DNA of 64,000 nt from Kingella denitrificans ATCC 33394 (GCF_000190695.1 NZ_GL870929.1:472059-536058); one strand, 5' to 3'; shown: positions 8,181 to 17,946, counted from the stretch's first letter. Made by a program: numbers and translations. Notes: generated from the sequence alone by a model not told the origin.

Positions 8181-9755
8181 TTAGCGCACCTTGTCTTTCC
8201 ATTCGCCATAACCTGCGGCATCCATTTGCGCCAACGGGATGAATTTCAGGCTGGCGCCGTTAATGCAGTAACGCAGGCCGCCGCGGTCTTGCGGCCCGTC
8301 GGGGAACACATGCCCCAAATGCGAATTGGCGGCGCGGCTGCGGACTTCGGTGCGTTTCATATTGTAGCTGTTGTCTTCATGCTCGGTGACGGATTGCGGC
8401 GTTATCGGCTTGGTGAAGCTCGGCCAGCCGCAGCCCGATTGAAATTTGTCGGCGGAAGAAAACAAGGGCTCGCCGCTGACGATATCCACATACAAACCCG
8501 GTTGGAACAGATGGTCGTATTCGTGGCTGAACGCGTATTCCGTGGCGGCGTTTTGGGTGACTTCGTATTGCTCGCGCGTTAGAGTGCGGCGCAATTCCGC
8601 ATCGCTCGGTTTGCGCCAAGTGGCGGCATCGAAACCTTTTTGCGGTGTGGCGGGTGTTTTTCCCGGCAGCGGTTCGTCTGCCTTGCGGATGTCGATGTGG
8701 CAGTAGCCGTTCGGATTTTTAATCAAATAGTCCTGATGATACTCTTCCGCTTCATAAAAATTGTCCAACGGGCGGTTTTCCACCACAATCGGGCGGCTGT
8801 ATTTTTGCTGCTCGCGCGCAATGGCTTCCGCGACCACGGCTTTTTCGGCCGGGTCGGTGTAATACACGCCGCTACGGTATTGCTCGCCCCTGTCGTTGCC
8901 TTGTTGGTTCAGGCTGGTCGGGTCCACCACGCGGAAATAATATTGCAGGATGTCGTTCAAGCTTAATTTGTCGGCGTCGTAGGTCACTTTCACCGTTTCG
9001 GCGTGGCCGCTGCCCTGTATCACTTCTTCGTAGCTCGGATGCGCGGTTTTGCCGTTGGCATAGCCTGAAACGGCATCGGCAACACCGTCAATACGTTGGA
9101 AATAGGCTTCTAAGCCCCAGAAGCAACCGCCGGCAAGATAAATGGTTCGCAGGTTCATGGTGGAAGTGTCCTTATTGGCAGTGGGTCGGTAAAACGGTGT
9201 TTGCAGGCTGCCTAAATCGGCATTCGGATTTTGCAGCAGCGCCAGTGCCTGTGCCTCGTTCAGACTGCCTTTCACAATGCGCTCGACATTACCGTCTTTG
9301 CCCAGCAGCGCCCAAGACGGATAAACGGCGATATTCAAACTTTTGGCAATTTGGCCGCCCGCATCGGTATAAACCGGCAGATTCCGATATTCCGTGCCGG
9401 CAAACCATTGGCGGAACTCGGCTTCCGGTTTTTCATGCAGATAGCCCGGCGAAGCGATGGTAATCAGATTGGCCGACTGGAATCGCTTGTCCTGCGCCCA
9501 TTGCTCCGTGCGGCCAAGTTCGGACAGGCATAACGGACACCAGCTCGCCCAAAATTTCACCAACGTGGGTTTGCCGCCGTGCAGACGCTCGGCAGCCGGC
9601 CGGTTGTCCGCACCATGCAGTTTGCCGATTTGTGCCGCCACTGTTTCCGCCTGCGCACTTTTGAAAGACGGCAATCCCAGCGTCAGCAAAAGTCCGCCGC
9701 AAGCCGCGCCCAACAACACGCCGCCGATACGCGGCAAGATTTTTTTTGATTTCAT
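8181..9755 (-). CDS. msrAB: Trifunctional thioredoxin / methionine sulfoxide reductase A and B (PilB type)
   Basis: This 524-residue protein repairs oxidised methionine in envelope proteins. A signal or anchor segment (about residues 10-30) leads into a thioredoxin-like domain with WCPLC near residue 75. MsrA follows with GCFWGLEAYF near residue 210, which reduces the S-sulfoxide. MsrB comes last, with SGCGWPSF and the catalytic cysteine in RYCINGASLKF, and reduces the R-sulfoxide. The length and domain order match Neisseria PilB (about 520 residues). The N-terminal domain passes electrons from the membrane thiol relay to both reductases. The gene stands alone on the minus strand, with GAGGAG upstream. 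Confidence 0.95.
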   Translation of the reverse strand: MKSKKILPRIGGVLLGAACGGLLLTLGLPSFKSAQAETVAAQIGKLHGADNRPAAERLHGGKPTLVKFWASWCPLCLSELGRTEQWAQDKRFQSANLITIASPGYLHEKPEAEFRQWFAGTEYRNLPVYTDAGGQIAKSLNIAVYPSWALLGKDGNVERIVKGSLNEAQALALLQNPNADLGSLQTPFYRPTANKDTSTMNLRTIYLAGGCFWGLEAYFQRIDGVADAVSGYANGKTAHPSYEEVIQGSGHAETVKVTYDADKLSLNDILQYYFRVVDPTSLNQQGNDRGEQYRSGVYYTDPAEKAVVAEAIAREQQKYSRPIVVENRPLDNFYEAEEYHQDYLIKNPNGYCHIDIRKADEPLPGKTPATPQKGFDAATWRKPSDAELRRTLTREQYEVTQNAATEYAFSHEYDHLFQPGLYVDIVSGEPLFSSADKFQSGCGWPSFTKPITPQSVTEHEDNSYNMKRTEVRSRAANSHLGHVFPDGPQDRGGLRYCINGASLKFIPLAQMDAAGYGEWKDKVR

Positions 9756-10261
9756 TTTGATGATGCTCCTCGTAGATGTTTATCAGAATGACGTTTGGAT
9801 TATATGCCTATTATTGTTATTGCGCGACGGGTTGAAAATGGGCAATTAAATGCGGCTATTAAGGTGCAGGCTGCTTTTTTATCGCCTCAATCTCCGTTTT
9901 GTTGTTTTTTTATCTATTGCTCATGCATTCCTGCAAGCCAAAAGCAGCCTGCACCCTAGACAAAAATATAGGCTCATGAGAATTTTATATAAATTATTGT
10001 ATAAAATATATATTTTAACATCACATCATAAAAAACAACTGGCAAGGGCAACGTTTTATTAAGCGATTAAAATTCCATTCTTAATAAATAATTTTTTAAA
10101 TCATCATGAATAATTTTTATGAAACACGTCCATAAAATTTCAAAATTCAGCAATTCATGATAAAATTTGAGGTTATTTTATTTGCAGAAAACTTTGGCAT
10201 TCTCACAAAATTTTCTTGCAAATTTTTACTATTTCGACACATGTCACAATTGGAGCAATCA
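9756..10261. other. AT-rich intergenic region between msrAB and the autotransporter gene
   Basis: About 500 bases without a convincing gene. It holds an inverted DUS pair (about 9861 and 9941) with a long spacer, then a very AT-rich stretch (about 9960-10260) that must contain the promoter of the autotransporter gene. I cannot single out a -35/-10 pair with confidence. Short frames here are DUS-encoded and rejected. Confidence 0.6.
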
Positions 10262-13200
10262 ATGAACAAAATTTATAACGTTGTATACTCGGAAGAGCAC
10301 GGCACTTGGGTGGTGTGCTCCGAACTGGATAAACGCGGCCGCAAAAAATCTTCACGTGCAAGCACCGGCAAACTGCTGGCTTCTGCCGCCGTTGTGGGCG
10401 CAAGTTTGGCCTCCCTGCCGGCGCAAGCCTCTACTTGCGGTGACGGTAGCACAGTCACTAGCGGCGGAAGCTGCGACATGGGCGTTTACACGGCTACCGT
10501 TAATGACCGCAAAGTTGGACAAGCAGTGGTAGATAACGGCGACACCGTTACGCTAACTACTCCCGACATCAATAATATTACGAGTTTCGACAACGGCCCC
10601 AACAATGACCGCCCATTTAGAACCGGTACACTGCGCAACCTGTTTACCGACCCCGACATTCTGCGCCAATTGGGTGAGCTTGAGCGCCTGAATCCTAACC
10701 AAAAAGGTGAAACACGCACCGTTAGGGATCCTATCAGCGGCAGTAACCAAACTGTAAACGTATATAACAATATTCTTGGACAGTCTGCGCTGGATATTGA
10801 AGGCGTTGTTACTACCGGCAACGATGTCTATGTCGATATGCGTTTGGGTACAGCCACAGGTAACGGCAGCAAAATCATCGCGTCATTGGGCGATGCTAAT
10901 GCAACAATGGTGGATGAATCCGTTGCCACCAACCGTACAGCCATGCTGCTTTCCGTAAAAGACTCCCGTTTGGTGCAAGCTGAAAACGGCGCATCGGCAG
11001 AATGGACATCCAAAAACCGAATCCGTTTTAACCAAGGTGTCATTGCCTCTGACCGATTAAGGATTACCCAGTCATTATTTGAGCCTAAAACCGTCACTTT
11101 CATGGGCAACACATACAGACTAAATACAGTACAAGACCTCATTGATTACAATAACAATATTTTGAAACCAGCCATTGGTACTGCCGGTTTTGCTAATCCT
11201 GGGGAAACGCAACAAGCCGCTTATGACCGTTGGTTTAATGAAGCCGCACGCAGAAAAGACTATACATTTGATCAAGCCAACCCGATTACTCCAACAGCAG
11301 ATTCCCAACTGCCTGTCGGAGAGGTTTGGGTTTTGGCTGCGAAAGGCAACGGGTCAACCGCCACATTGAAAAACGGCGGACAAATCGACCACCGCACAGC
11401 CCAAAACATGGGCGGCGGCATGCTGGCTGAAGAAGGCGGCAAGGCCATTATCGAAGAAGGTGCGAACTTATCAGGCGCCTTCAACAGCCTGACCGTACGC
11501 GGAGCAGGCAGTACAGCTGAAAATCATGGTGTGATTTCTGGCGGTTATTATGCCTCCGATAATTTCGATACCAGCAAAAATGCACAAGCCAAGAAAAACG
11601 ATTCGTATGTCGAAGCGACAACGGTTAATGCAACCAACAGCGGTGTATTCAAAAATAGCGGTATCATTAACGTTTCTGGCTTCACCTACCCTAACTTGAA
11701 CTTTACCAACTACGGTATCCGTGTAAACAATAATGCAACCGCCGTAAACCAAGCGGGCGGCATTATCAACGTGGCTGTCAACAAAGCACCCGACAATGCT
11801 GTACACGGTGTACGCGTAGAAAATAACGGTACGTTCACGACTGAATCAGGCAGTGAAATTTTCATCGGCCGTACGGCGCAATACGACAAAAATGCGCCAA
11901 CAACCCTGCTGGGTAACACTTCTGACCAAGTAGGTATCCTCGTCAATGGTAACAATGCCGTTTTAGAAAACAACGGTACAATTACTATTGGTAAGGAAAC
12001 CCAAGGTGCAACTGCTGTCCGCGTCAGAAATGGCAATGCATCGACTAAAGTTAACTTGGGCACGACAAGCGTTATCAATGTATCCGGTAATGCCACGATG
12101 CCTGCAGGCAGCCAGCCGAAACAAAATATTGGTATTCAAGCACAAAATTCCGATAATGCAGAAATTACCAATGCCGGCACAATCAACGTAAATGGCACTA
12201 ATGGTGTCGGTGAAAATGTTGTGGCAGAAGCAGGACGCACAGCCAAAATCACCAATACCGCCACCAGCAAAATTACCGTAGAAGAAGCATCTACCAACCA
12301 AGTGACTCGTAACTATGGTATCTATGCGGAAGGTAAAGGTACCGGTAAAGCAGATGTTGTTGCAGACGGTACATTGACCTTGAAAGGTGACAACGTCATC
12401 GGCGCCCACGCACGCGGCAATTCAACAATGGATGTCAATGCGGGTATGAAAACCGTATTCGACAATTCCACCAATGCGAAAAACCAAATTGCCTACCACA
12501 TCAACGGTGGTAATGCAGTTGCCAATGTTGCCGCTTTGACCAATAGTAACGACATCACTACCGAGAACTCCACCATGTTCCGTGCGGATGCCGGCGGTAC
12601 GGTTAATGCGACTGACCTCAATGTGACTGCATCCGGCAAAGATGCTGTGATTTTGGCCAGCGATGGTGCTGATGCATCAGGTAAAGCTTCTGCCATCAAT
12701 GTAAATAACGGTACTTACAACCTGACCGGCAACGGTTCTAGTGTTGCCTTGGTATCCGGTGGTGCAACGGCCAGCCTGAAAGGTACTGCCAATATCGCCG
12801 ATTCTGCTACTGGTGCGACTATTGGTACCGCAGACGGTAAAAACCACGGCTTAAACAACCAAACAGTTGCCGGCAGCTCGCCGAACAACAAAACCAAATT
12901 GGTGTCCGAACTGAATACGACAACCAATGCAGCCAGCGTAATCGGCTATACCGCACAAAATAGCGGTACGGTGGAATATGCAGGCAGCCTGCAACTGAAC
13001 GGTAGCAACAGCGTTGCCGTACGTACCCTTGATAATGGTACTGCCACACTGAACGGTGCAACAGTAAAAGCCAACGGCACTGCCCTTCTGGCCAACGGCG
13101 GCACCAACAATATTACAGTGAACGGCGGCACAGTCAGTGGTACCAACAATGTGTTCAATTCCGTTGCCGGTGTCAACACGCTGAAAGCTGAAAACGGCGC

Positions 13201-14902
13201 AGTATTGAACGGCACAATGGCTGTTGCAGCTGGCACTTCCAATGTCAGCCTGAACAATGCCACTTGGAACAACAACGGTAACTCGACTGTTACGACCTTG
13301 AACAATGCCGGTACTGTAGCCTTTACTGCACCGACAACACCTGCGGCTGGCAACTACAAAAACATTACCGTAAACGGCAATTATACCGGCAACAACGGTA
13401 AATTGGTTGTCAATACCCTGTGGAACAGCGATGCGGATAAAGACTCCGACCACCTGATTATTAAAGGTACGGCCAGCGGTAAAACTGTTGTCAGCACGCC
13501 AAACGGCATTATCGGCAACATCACGAAAACCACTGCGCAACAGTTCTCCTCTGATGTGGTGACTGTAGAGCAGCCTGCAGCCAATGCTGCAGGTCAGCAA
13601 GTTGGTCAACCGGATGGCAATGCCATCTTTACAGGTACTGCCGATACTACCAATGCCGGCCAAGCCCAATTGGTATTGAAGAGCACTGCAGGCGGTAAAA
13701 ACGTGTACGCATGGACGCTGTATGCTACACCGACACCTGCACCGGCACCAACTCCGGCACCAACTCCGGCACCAACTCCGGCACCAACTCCGGCACCAAC
13801 TCCGGCACCAACTCCGGCACCAACTCCGGCACCAACTCCGGCACCAACTCCGGCACCAACTCCGGCACCAACTCCGGTACCGGCAGGCCACTACATTTTT
13901 GCGCCTGTTGCATCAGCCTACATACTGATGCCGCAAGTGAACCAAGAAATCGGTTACAACACGTTGTCTGCTACATTGCATGAACGCCGTGGCGAAAACC
14001 AAATCATGGCTTGGGATGAGTGTGCAACCTGCGGCGACCAGGCCAAAGGCCAAACTTGGGCACGCCTGCTGGGTCGCCGTCTGAACAGTGACGGCAAAGA
14101 GCGTTTCAACTTTGAAACCAAAATGGCTGGCGTACAAATCGGTCATGACTTTGCCATCCGCCGTAACGACAAAGGTGGTCATAACCTGACCGGCGTGTTT
14201 GCAGCATATACTCGTGCCACAACCGACTTCTTCGACCGTTACCGTGCTGTCGGCGGCGTTGTGGTGGACGACAAATTCACCGGCGAAGGCAAAACCGATG
14301 CCGTATCTTTGGGCGTGAGCAACACTTACTACGCACAAAACGGCAGCTATCTGGATTTGGTCGGCCAAGTAAGCTGGCTGCGCAACAACTATAAAGCCCG
14401 TGATTCCGTTTCCGTGAAACAAAACGGTTGGGGTGCAGGCCTGTCTGCCGAAGTTGGTCGTCCGTTTGCCTTGGGCGAGCGCGCCGAAAACGAGGGCGGT
14501 TGGATGATTGAGCCGCAAGCTCAGTTGATGTACCAATACGTCGGCCTGAAAAACTTCAACGACGGTATCCGCCAAGTAGAACAAAACGGCCAACACGGCC
14601 TGCGTGGCCGCTTGGGTGCACGTTTGGCCTACAATGCGCCAAACAGCAACCTGCGCACCAACACGTTCTATGCCGTTGCCAATGTGTGGAATGATTTCAT
14701 CAAGCCGCGCAACATCCACATCGGTGCGGACTCCGTCAGCGAGAAACGCAACACTACGTGGGGCGAACTGGGCTTGGGTGCGCAACTGCCGCTGGGCAAA
14801 AATGCCTACCTGTACGGCGATGCGCGCTACGAACGTAACCTGGGCGGTGCAAAACGCGACGGTTACCGTGGCACAGTCGGCTTCAAATACACTTGGAAAT
14901 AA
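10262..14902 (+). CDS. Large autotransporter (type Va) with ESPR signal
   Basis: The 1546-residue surface protein starts with an extended signal peptide region (MNKIYNVVYSEEHGTWVVCSE), then a basic stretch and a hydrophobic core ending at LPAQA. The passenger (about residues 60-1150) is rich in Asn, Gly and Thr with repeated NNGTI/NAGTI-like turns, as in beta-helix adhesins. A proline-rich hinge of PTPA repeats (about 1158-1207) leads into the C-terminal beta-barrel (about 1250-1546), ending FKYTWK. The start at 10262 is chosen because the ESPR motif begins there and TTGGAG precedes it; the longer frame lacks a signal. A CATC cysteine pair lies just before the barrel. Probable adhesin or autoaggregation factor; the ligand is unknown. 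Confidence 0.92.
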   Translation: MNKIYNVVYSEEHGTWVVCSELDKRGRKKSSRASTGKLLASAAVVGASLASLPAQASTCGDGSTVTSGGSCDMGVYTATVNDRKVGQAVVDNGDTVTLTTPDINNITSFDNGPNNDRPFRTGTLRNLFTDPDILRQLGELERLNPNQKGETRTVRDPISGSNQTVNVYNNILGQSALDIEGVVTTGNDVYVDMRLGTATGNGSKIIASLGDANATMVDESVATNRTAMLLSVKDSRLVQAENGASAEWTSKNRIRFNQGVIASDRLRITQSLFEPKTVTFMGNTYRLNTVQDLIDYNNNILKPAIGTAGFANPGETQQAAYDRWFNEAARRKDYTFDQANPITPTADSQLPVGEVWVLAAKGNGSTATLKNGGQIDHRTAQNMGGGMLAEEGGKAIIEEGANLSGAFNSLTVRGAGSTAENHGVISGGYYASDNFDTSKNAQAKKNDSYVEATTVNATNSGVFKNSGIINVSGFTYPNLNFTNYGIRVNNNATAVNQAGGIINVAVNKAPDNAVHGVRVENNGTFTTESGSEIFIGRTAQYDKNAPTTLLGNTSDQVGILVNGNNAVLENNGTITIGKETQGATAVRVRNGNASTKVNLGTTSVINVSGNATMPAGSQPKQNIGIQAQNSDNAEITNAGTINVNGTNGVGENVVAEAGRTAKITNTATSKITVEEASTNQVTRNYGIYAEGKGTGKADVVADGTLTLKGDNVIGAHARGNSTMDVNAGMKTVFDNSTNAKNQIAYHINGGNAVANVAALTNSNDITTENSTMFRADAGGTVNATDLNVTASGKDAVILASDGADASGKASAINVNNGTYNLTGNGSSVALVSGGATASLKGTANIADSATGATIGTADGKNHGLNNQTVAGSSPNNKTKLVSELNTTTNAASVIGYTAQNSGTVEYAGSLQLNGSNSVAVRTLDNGTATLNGATVKANGTALLANGGTNNITVNGGTVSGTNNVFNSVAGVNTLKAENGAVLNGTMAVAAGTSNVSLNNATWNNNGNSTVTTLNNAGTVAFTAPTTPAAGNYKNITVNGNYTGNNGKLVVNTLWNSDADKDSDHLIIKGTASGKTVVSTPNGIIGNITKTTAQQFSSDVVTVEQPAANAAGQQVGQPDGNAIFTGTADTTNAGQAQLVLKSTAGGKNVYAWTLYATPTPAPAPTPAPTPAPTPAPTPAPTPAPTPAPTPAPTPAPTPAPTPAPTPVPAGHYIFAPVASAYILMPQVNQEIGYNTLSATLHERRGENQIMAWDECATCGDQAKGQTWARLLGRRLNSDGKERFNFETKMAGVQIGHDFAIRRNDKGGHNLTGVFAAYTRATTDFFDRYRAVGGVVVDDKFTGEGKTDAVSLGVSNTYYAQNGSYLDLVGQVSWLRNNYKARDSVSVKQNGWGAGLSAEVGRPFALGERAENEGGWMIEPQAQLMYQYVGLKNFNDGIRQVEQNGQHGLRGRLGARLAYNAPNSNLRTNTFYAVANVWNDFIKPRNIHIGADSVSEKRNTTWGELGLGAQLPLGKNAYLYGDARYERNLGGAKRDGYRGTVGFKYTWK
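13748..13879 (+). repeat. 12-bp in-frame tandem repeat encoding PTPA units
   Basis: Ten identical copies of CCAACTCCGGCA and one final variant (CCAACTCCGGTA) run head to tail inside the autotransporter gene. Because the unit is 12 bp, copy-number change by slippage keeps the frame and alters only the length of the Pro/Thr/Ala hinge between passenger and barrel. Confidence 0.92.
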
Positions 14903-14911
14903 CCCCCACCG

Positions 14912-14940
14912 TGCAGGCTGCCTGATTTAGGGCAGCCTGC
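14912..14940. repeat. Imperfect inverted DUS hairpin between autotransporter and OmpA-like gene
   Basis: GCAGGCTGCC and GGGCAGCCTGC face each other around a short loop. There is no T run after it, so termination is likely weak at best and some read-through into the OmpA-like gene is possible. Confidence 0.5.
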
Positions 14941-14956
14941 CCAAAGGAAAACATCA

Positions 14957-15493
14957 ATGAAAAAAACATTTTTATTTGCTGCCTTGGCAGCTTGCTTAAG
15001 CACTCCCGCATTGGCAAAAGACTACATTCACAGATGGTGCGCGCCTGAAGAACCTGCCGCTCCCGTTGTGGTTGCAACTCCTCCCGCACCGCAAGTCGAA
15101 CGTATCAATCTGGCCGCCGATGCCTTGTTCCAATTCAACCGCTCGTCTGTGAAAGACCTGCTGCCGCAAGGCCGCGCAACGTTGGACGAACTGGCCGCCC
15201 GTCTGGTCAGCCGCCAAGCGCAAATCGACAGCATTGCCCTGGTGGGCCATACCGACCGCTTGGGCAGCGAGCAATACAACTACAACTTGGGCTTGAAACG
15301 CGCAGAAACCGTGAAAGCCTACTTGCAGGAAAAAGGCGTGCAAGACCCCATCAGCACCCGCAGCGCTGGTGAAACGCAACCGGTAACCACCGACTGCCAC
15401 GGCACCCGTGCAACAGCAGCTTTGAAAGCCTGCCTGCAACCTGACCGCCGCGTGGTGGTGGAAATCACTGGCACAGCCCCTGTTGCGCAATAA
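14957..15493 (+). CDS. OmpA-family peptidoglycan-binding protein (RmpM-like)
   Basis: The 178-residue protein has a Sec signal peptide (cleavage after ALA, about residue 20), a short Pro/Ala-rich linker (APEEPAAPVVVATPPAP) and a C-terminal OmpA domain (about residues 55-175). The domain carries the peptidoglycan-binding motif as VGHTDRLGSEQYNYNLGLKRA. There is no beta-barrel, so it is periplasmic, like Neisseria RmpM, which ties outer membrane porins to the cell wall. A Cys pair in the second half (TDCHG and KACLQ) probably forms a disulfide. AAAGGAAA precedes the ATG. It follows the autotransporter by 54 bases and ends at a strong terminator. Confidence 0.92.
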   Translation: MKKTFLFAALAACLSTPALAKDYIHRWCAPEEPAAPVVVATPPAPQVERINLAADALFQFNRSSVKDLLPQGRATLDELAARLVSRQAQIDSIALVGHTDRLGSEQYNYNLGLKRAETVKAYLQEKGVQDPISTRSAGETQPVTTDCHGTRATAALKACLQPDRRVVVEITGTAPVAQ

Positions 15494-15507
15494 TCGCGCG
15501 CTCAAAT

Positions 15508-15545
15508 CCCTTGGCTTGCTTTTGCTTAAGCCAAGGGCTTTTTAT
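15508..15545 (+). terminator. Rho-independent terminator after the OmpA-like gene
   Basis: CCCTTGGCTT and AAGCCAAGGG form a ten-base stem with a short loop, followed by CTTTTTATT. It closes the autotransporter/OmpA-like unit. Confidence 0.88.
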
Positions 15546-15594
15546 TGACACTCAAAAAGCAGCCTGCAACGCACTCAACACACTTCATCACATC

Positions 15595-16209
15595 ATGCAA
15601 AAACACCTCATCCCCCTCGTCCTCGCCCTCATTTTCATCGCCCTCTCCCTATGGGCCGGCATCGCCCCTGCCGACCGTGCCGTTTGGTGGGCGGAAGCCA
15701 CGCCGCTGCTCATCGTATTCACCGCGCTGCTCCTCACTTATCCGCGCTTCAAATTCAGCAACACCGCCTATGTGCTGATGAGCCTGTGGCTGTTCATGCA
15801 CACCGTCGGCGCGAAATACACCTTTGCCGCCGTGCCGTTCGACTGGGGCAACCGATTGCTCTCGCCGCTCTTGGGCGAAGGGCGCAACCATTTCGACCGC
15901 GTCGGGCATTACATCATCGGTTTTTACGCCTATCCGATGGCGGAATGGCTGTTGCGCAAACGCAAGGCGACCTTGGGCATTGCCTTGTTTTTTGGGCTAT
16001 TTTTCATTATGAGCGTGGCAGCGGCCTATGAGATTATCGAATGGCAGTATGCCGTGATTGAAGGCGGCGATGCGGGCGTGGAATTCCTCGGCTCGCAAGG
16101 CGACGTGTGGGACGCGCAAAAAGATATGCTGGCCGATACGTTGGGCTCGGCCACGTCGCTGCTGCTATTCCTGATGGTTCGCCCCGACAAGCGTTTGGGC
16201 GAACGCTGA
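15595..16209 (+). CDS. YjdF-family (DUF2238) membrane protein
   Basis: The 204-residue inner membrane protein has about five or six helices (for example LIPLVLALIFIALSLWAG, AEATPLLIVFTALLL and LGIALFFGLFFIMSVAAAYEIIEW). It contains the family features GEGRNHFDRVGHYIIGFY and the C-terminal GSQGDVWDAQKDMLADTLGS, both typical of DUF2238/YjdF proteins, whose function is unknown. The start at 15595 gives a clean membrane N-terminus; the upstream extension runs through the previous terminator and a DUS. No strong ribosome-binding site is visible. Confidence 0.85.
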   Translation: MQKHLIPLVLALIFIALSLWAGIAPADRAVWWAEATPLLIVFTALLLTYPRFKFSNTAYVLMSLWLFMHTVGAKYTFAAVPFDWGNRLLSPLLGEGRNHFDRVGHYIIGFYAYPMAEWLLRKRKATLGIALFFGLFFIMSVAAAYEIIEWQYAVIEGGDAGVEFLGSQGDVWDAQKDMLADTLGSATSLLLFLMVRPDKRLGER

Positions 16210-16231
16210 ACGTTTCAGGGATAGAGATAAT

Positions 16232-16277
16232 ACAAAGCAGCCTGCACTTTGAAATGCTGAGTGCAGGCTGCTTTTCC
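16232..16277. terminator. DUS-pair hairpin, terminator-like
   Basis: AAAGCAGCCTGCAC and GTGCAGGCTGCTTTT form a long stem ending in Ts just after the YjdF-family gene. It faces the convergent PseG-PseH gene. In Neisseriaceae inverted DUS in this order commonly act as terminators. Confidence 0.65.
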
Positions 16278-16356
16278 AATGGAGATGCGTGGTATTATTG
16301 CAAGGCGCAGGCGATGATTGGTGGCGGATGATGGGACTTCACACGGGAAACCAAGC

Positions 16357-17946
16357 TTAACTTTGGGATTCCGCACAGTCGGCAGCCTGCACCTTTGGCA
16401 GCACAAACTCAATAGAACCGCCCTGCCTCGCCTGCCGCACAAAGCCCAGTTTTTCGTGCATTTTCAGGCTGGCGGCATTATGCGGCAATACGCGTCCGAC
16501 CACCTGCCGCGCGCCCAAATGTTCAAACGCCCATGCCAGCGCCTGCCGCCCCATGCGCGAGCCGGTGCCGCGTTCGGCATCCGGTGCGGCATAGAAGCCC
16601 CATTCCCATGTGTCAGCAGGTGCAGGCTGCTTTTTGAAGCTGACGTAGCCTTTGGGGCGGCCGTTTTCGCGGTACACCAGCATTTTGAAATCGGGATTGT
16701 CCAACTGCCGCGCGAACCATGCGGCGTGTTCCGCCCACACCAAGGGCTGCGGGTTGAACATGAAGCGGCGGATGTCGGCATGGTTGCGCCATTCGTATAA
16801 GAGACGGCAGTCTTCGGCGGCAGCGGGGGCGATGCAGCCTGCATTCGGATAGGCAGACAAATAATCCGCCACGCGGGCCGCGCCCAATCCGTCGCACAAG
16901 GCGGCGGCCTTTTCCGCCATCTGCGCGCGGTGTGCAGGCTGCCCGAACCAGTCGAGCGCCTGCCGCCATTCGTCTCCGTGCAGCCGTTCTATCGGCAAAA
17001 ACCGTGCCGCGCCTGCCGCTTGCAGCTGTTCGGCAATGCTGCGCTGATTGTCGGCAATGACCAGCAGCAGCGTCGGCAAACCCAAGGCGCAGCGTTCCCA
17101 CGAAGTACCGCCCGCCGCGCCCACCGCCCAATCGGCTTGCGCCATCAGTTCGGCCATATTGGACGCGCCCACCAGCACGCGGCAATCAAACGGCGCGTGT
17201 TGCGCGAAGGCGCGGATGCTGTCGGTGTGCGGCGCGGTGTTGCCCATCACCACGGTCACCACCCAAGGGTGCAGGCTGCTTTCCGCCAGCCGCTGTAACA
17301 GTGCGAGCGTGTGGTTGTCTTTGTCCACGCCGCCCAGGTTCACCAACACGTTTTGCAGGCAGCCTGCACTTTTCTGCGGCTTGTTCAATGCGGCGGCGCG
17401 CCATCGGGCAAATTCTTCGCGCAACAAGGCGTATTGCGTGCCGGCCAGCACATAGCAATCCGGTGGCAGGCAGCCTGCATAATCGGCGGCGGTGTGGCCG
17501 TAGTTTTGGTCGAGCAGCACATCGGCATCGTGCGTGCGGTCGTGCAAATCGTCCAACACCATGATGTTGCTGCCGCACACGGCACGCGCCTGCCGCTGCC
17601 AAATATCGGACAGCGCGTAATGGTCGCAAATAATCCAATCGGGCGACAGGGCGCGGATGTGCGGCAAACAGTCGGCCACGTCCTGCGCCTGCGTGCAGCC
17701 GAGCCATGCGCTGTGTGCCAAACGCGGTTCGCCCGCCGCTTCTTGCGCCGCGTCCGGATGATGCGGCAGCAGCACGCAATCGAATCCCTGCACACGCACG
17801 AAATCCGCCAAATGCCCGTCGTGCGCGCGCATGACGAACGTGCTGCGGTGCCCCCGCCGTTGCAGCGCGTGCGCCAGCGTTATGCAGCGCATCACATGCC
17901 CGCTGCCGATGTGTACCGATGCGTCCGCACGAATCAAAAATTCCAT
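16357..17946 (-). CDS. PseG-PseH fusion: pseudaminic acid pathway hydrolase and N-acetyltransferase
   Basis: This 529-residue protein joins two enzymes. Residues 1 to about 355 match PseG, the UDP-sugar hydrolase, with the hallmark start FLIRADASVHIGSGHVMRC and the GT-B features CDHYALSD, VNLGGVDKDN and GAAGGTSWERC. Residues from about 370 to 525 are a GNAT domain like PseH (LLYEWRNHADIRRFMFN, then ERGTGSRMGRQALAWAFE and NAASLKMHEKLGF). PseH acetylates the aminosugar and PseG then removes UDP, so the fusion couples consecutive steps toward pseudaminic acid. No other pse gene is in the window. Several DUS are embedded in the gene. AAGGAAGG supports the ATG at 17946. A related aminosugar pathway is possible. 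Confidence 0.85.
   Translation of the reverse strand: MEFLIRADASVHIGSGHVMRCITLAHALQRRGHRSTFVMRAHDGHLADFVRVQGFDCVLLPHHPDAAQEAAGEPRLAHSAWLGCTQAQDVADCLPHIRALSPDWIICDHYALSDIWQRQARAVCGSNIMVLDDLHDRTHDADVLLDQNYGHTAADYAGCLPPDCYVLAGTQYALLREEFARWRAAALNKPQKSAGCLQNVLVNLGGVDKDNHTLALLQRLAESSLHPWVVTVVMGNTAPHTDSIRAFAQHAPFDCRVLVGASNMAELMAQADWAVGAAGGTSWERCALGLPTLLLVIADNQRSIAEQLQAAGAARFLPIERLHGDEWRQALDWFGQPAHRAQMAEKAAALCDGLGAARVADYLSAYPNAGCIAPAAAEDCRLLYEWRNHADIRRFMFNPQPLVWAEHAAWFARQLDNPDFKMLVYRENGRPKGYVSFKKQPAPADTWEWGFYAAPDAERGTGSRMGRQALAWAFEHLGARQVVGRVLPHNAASLKMHEKLGFVRQARQGGSIEFVLPKVQAADCAESQS

Noticed and set aside
9850..10062. 70-aa frame upstream of the autotransporter
   Set aside because: Mostly translated DUS and AT-rich DNA without a ribosome-binding site.
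12851..13891. 346-aa antisense frame in the autotransporter gene
   Set aside because: It begins with the reverse of the 12-bp repeat (CRSW units) and has no start signals or family features.
13711..13983. The 12-bp repeat as a CRISPR array
   Set aside because: The units are contiguous without spacers and encode an in-frame PTPA hinge.
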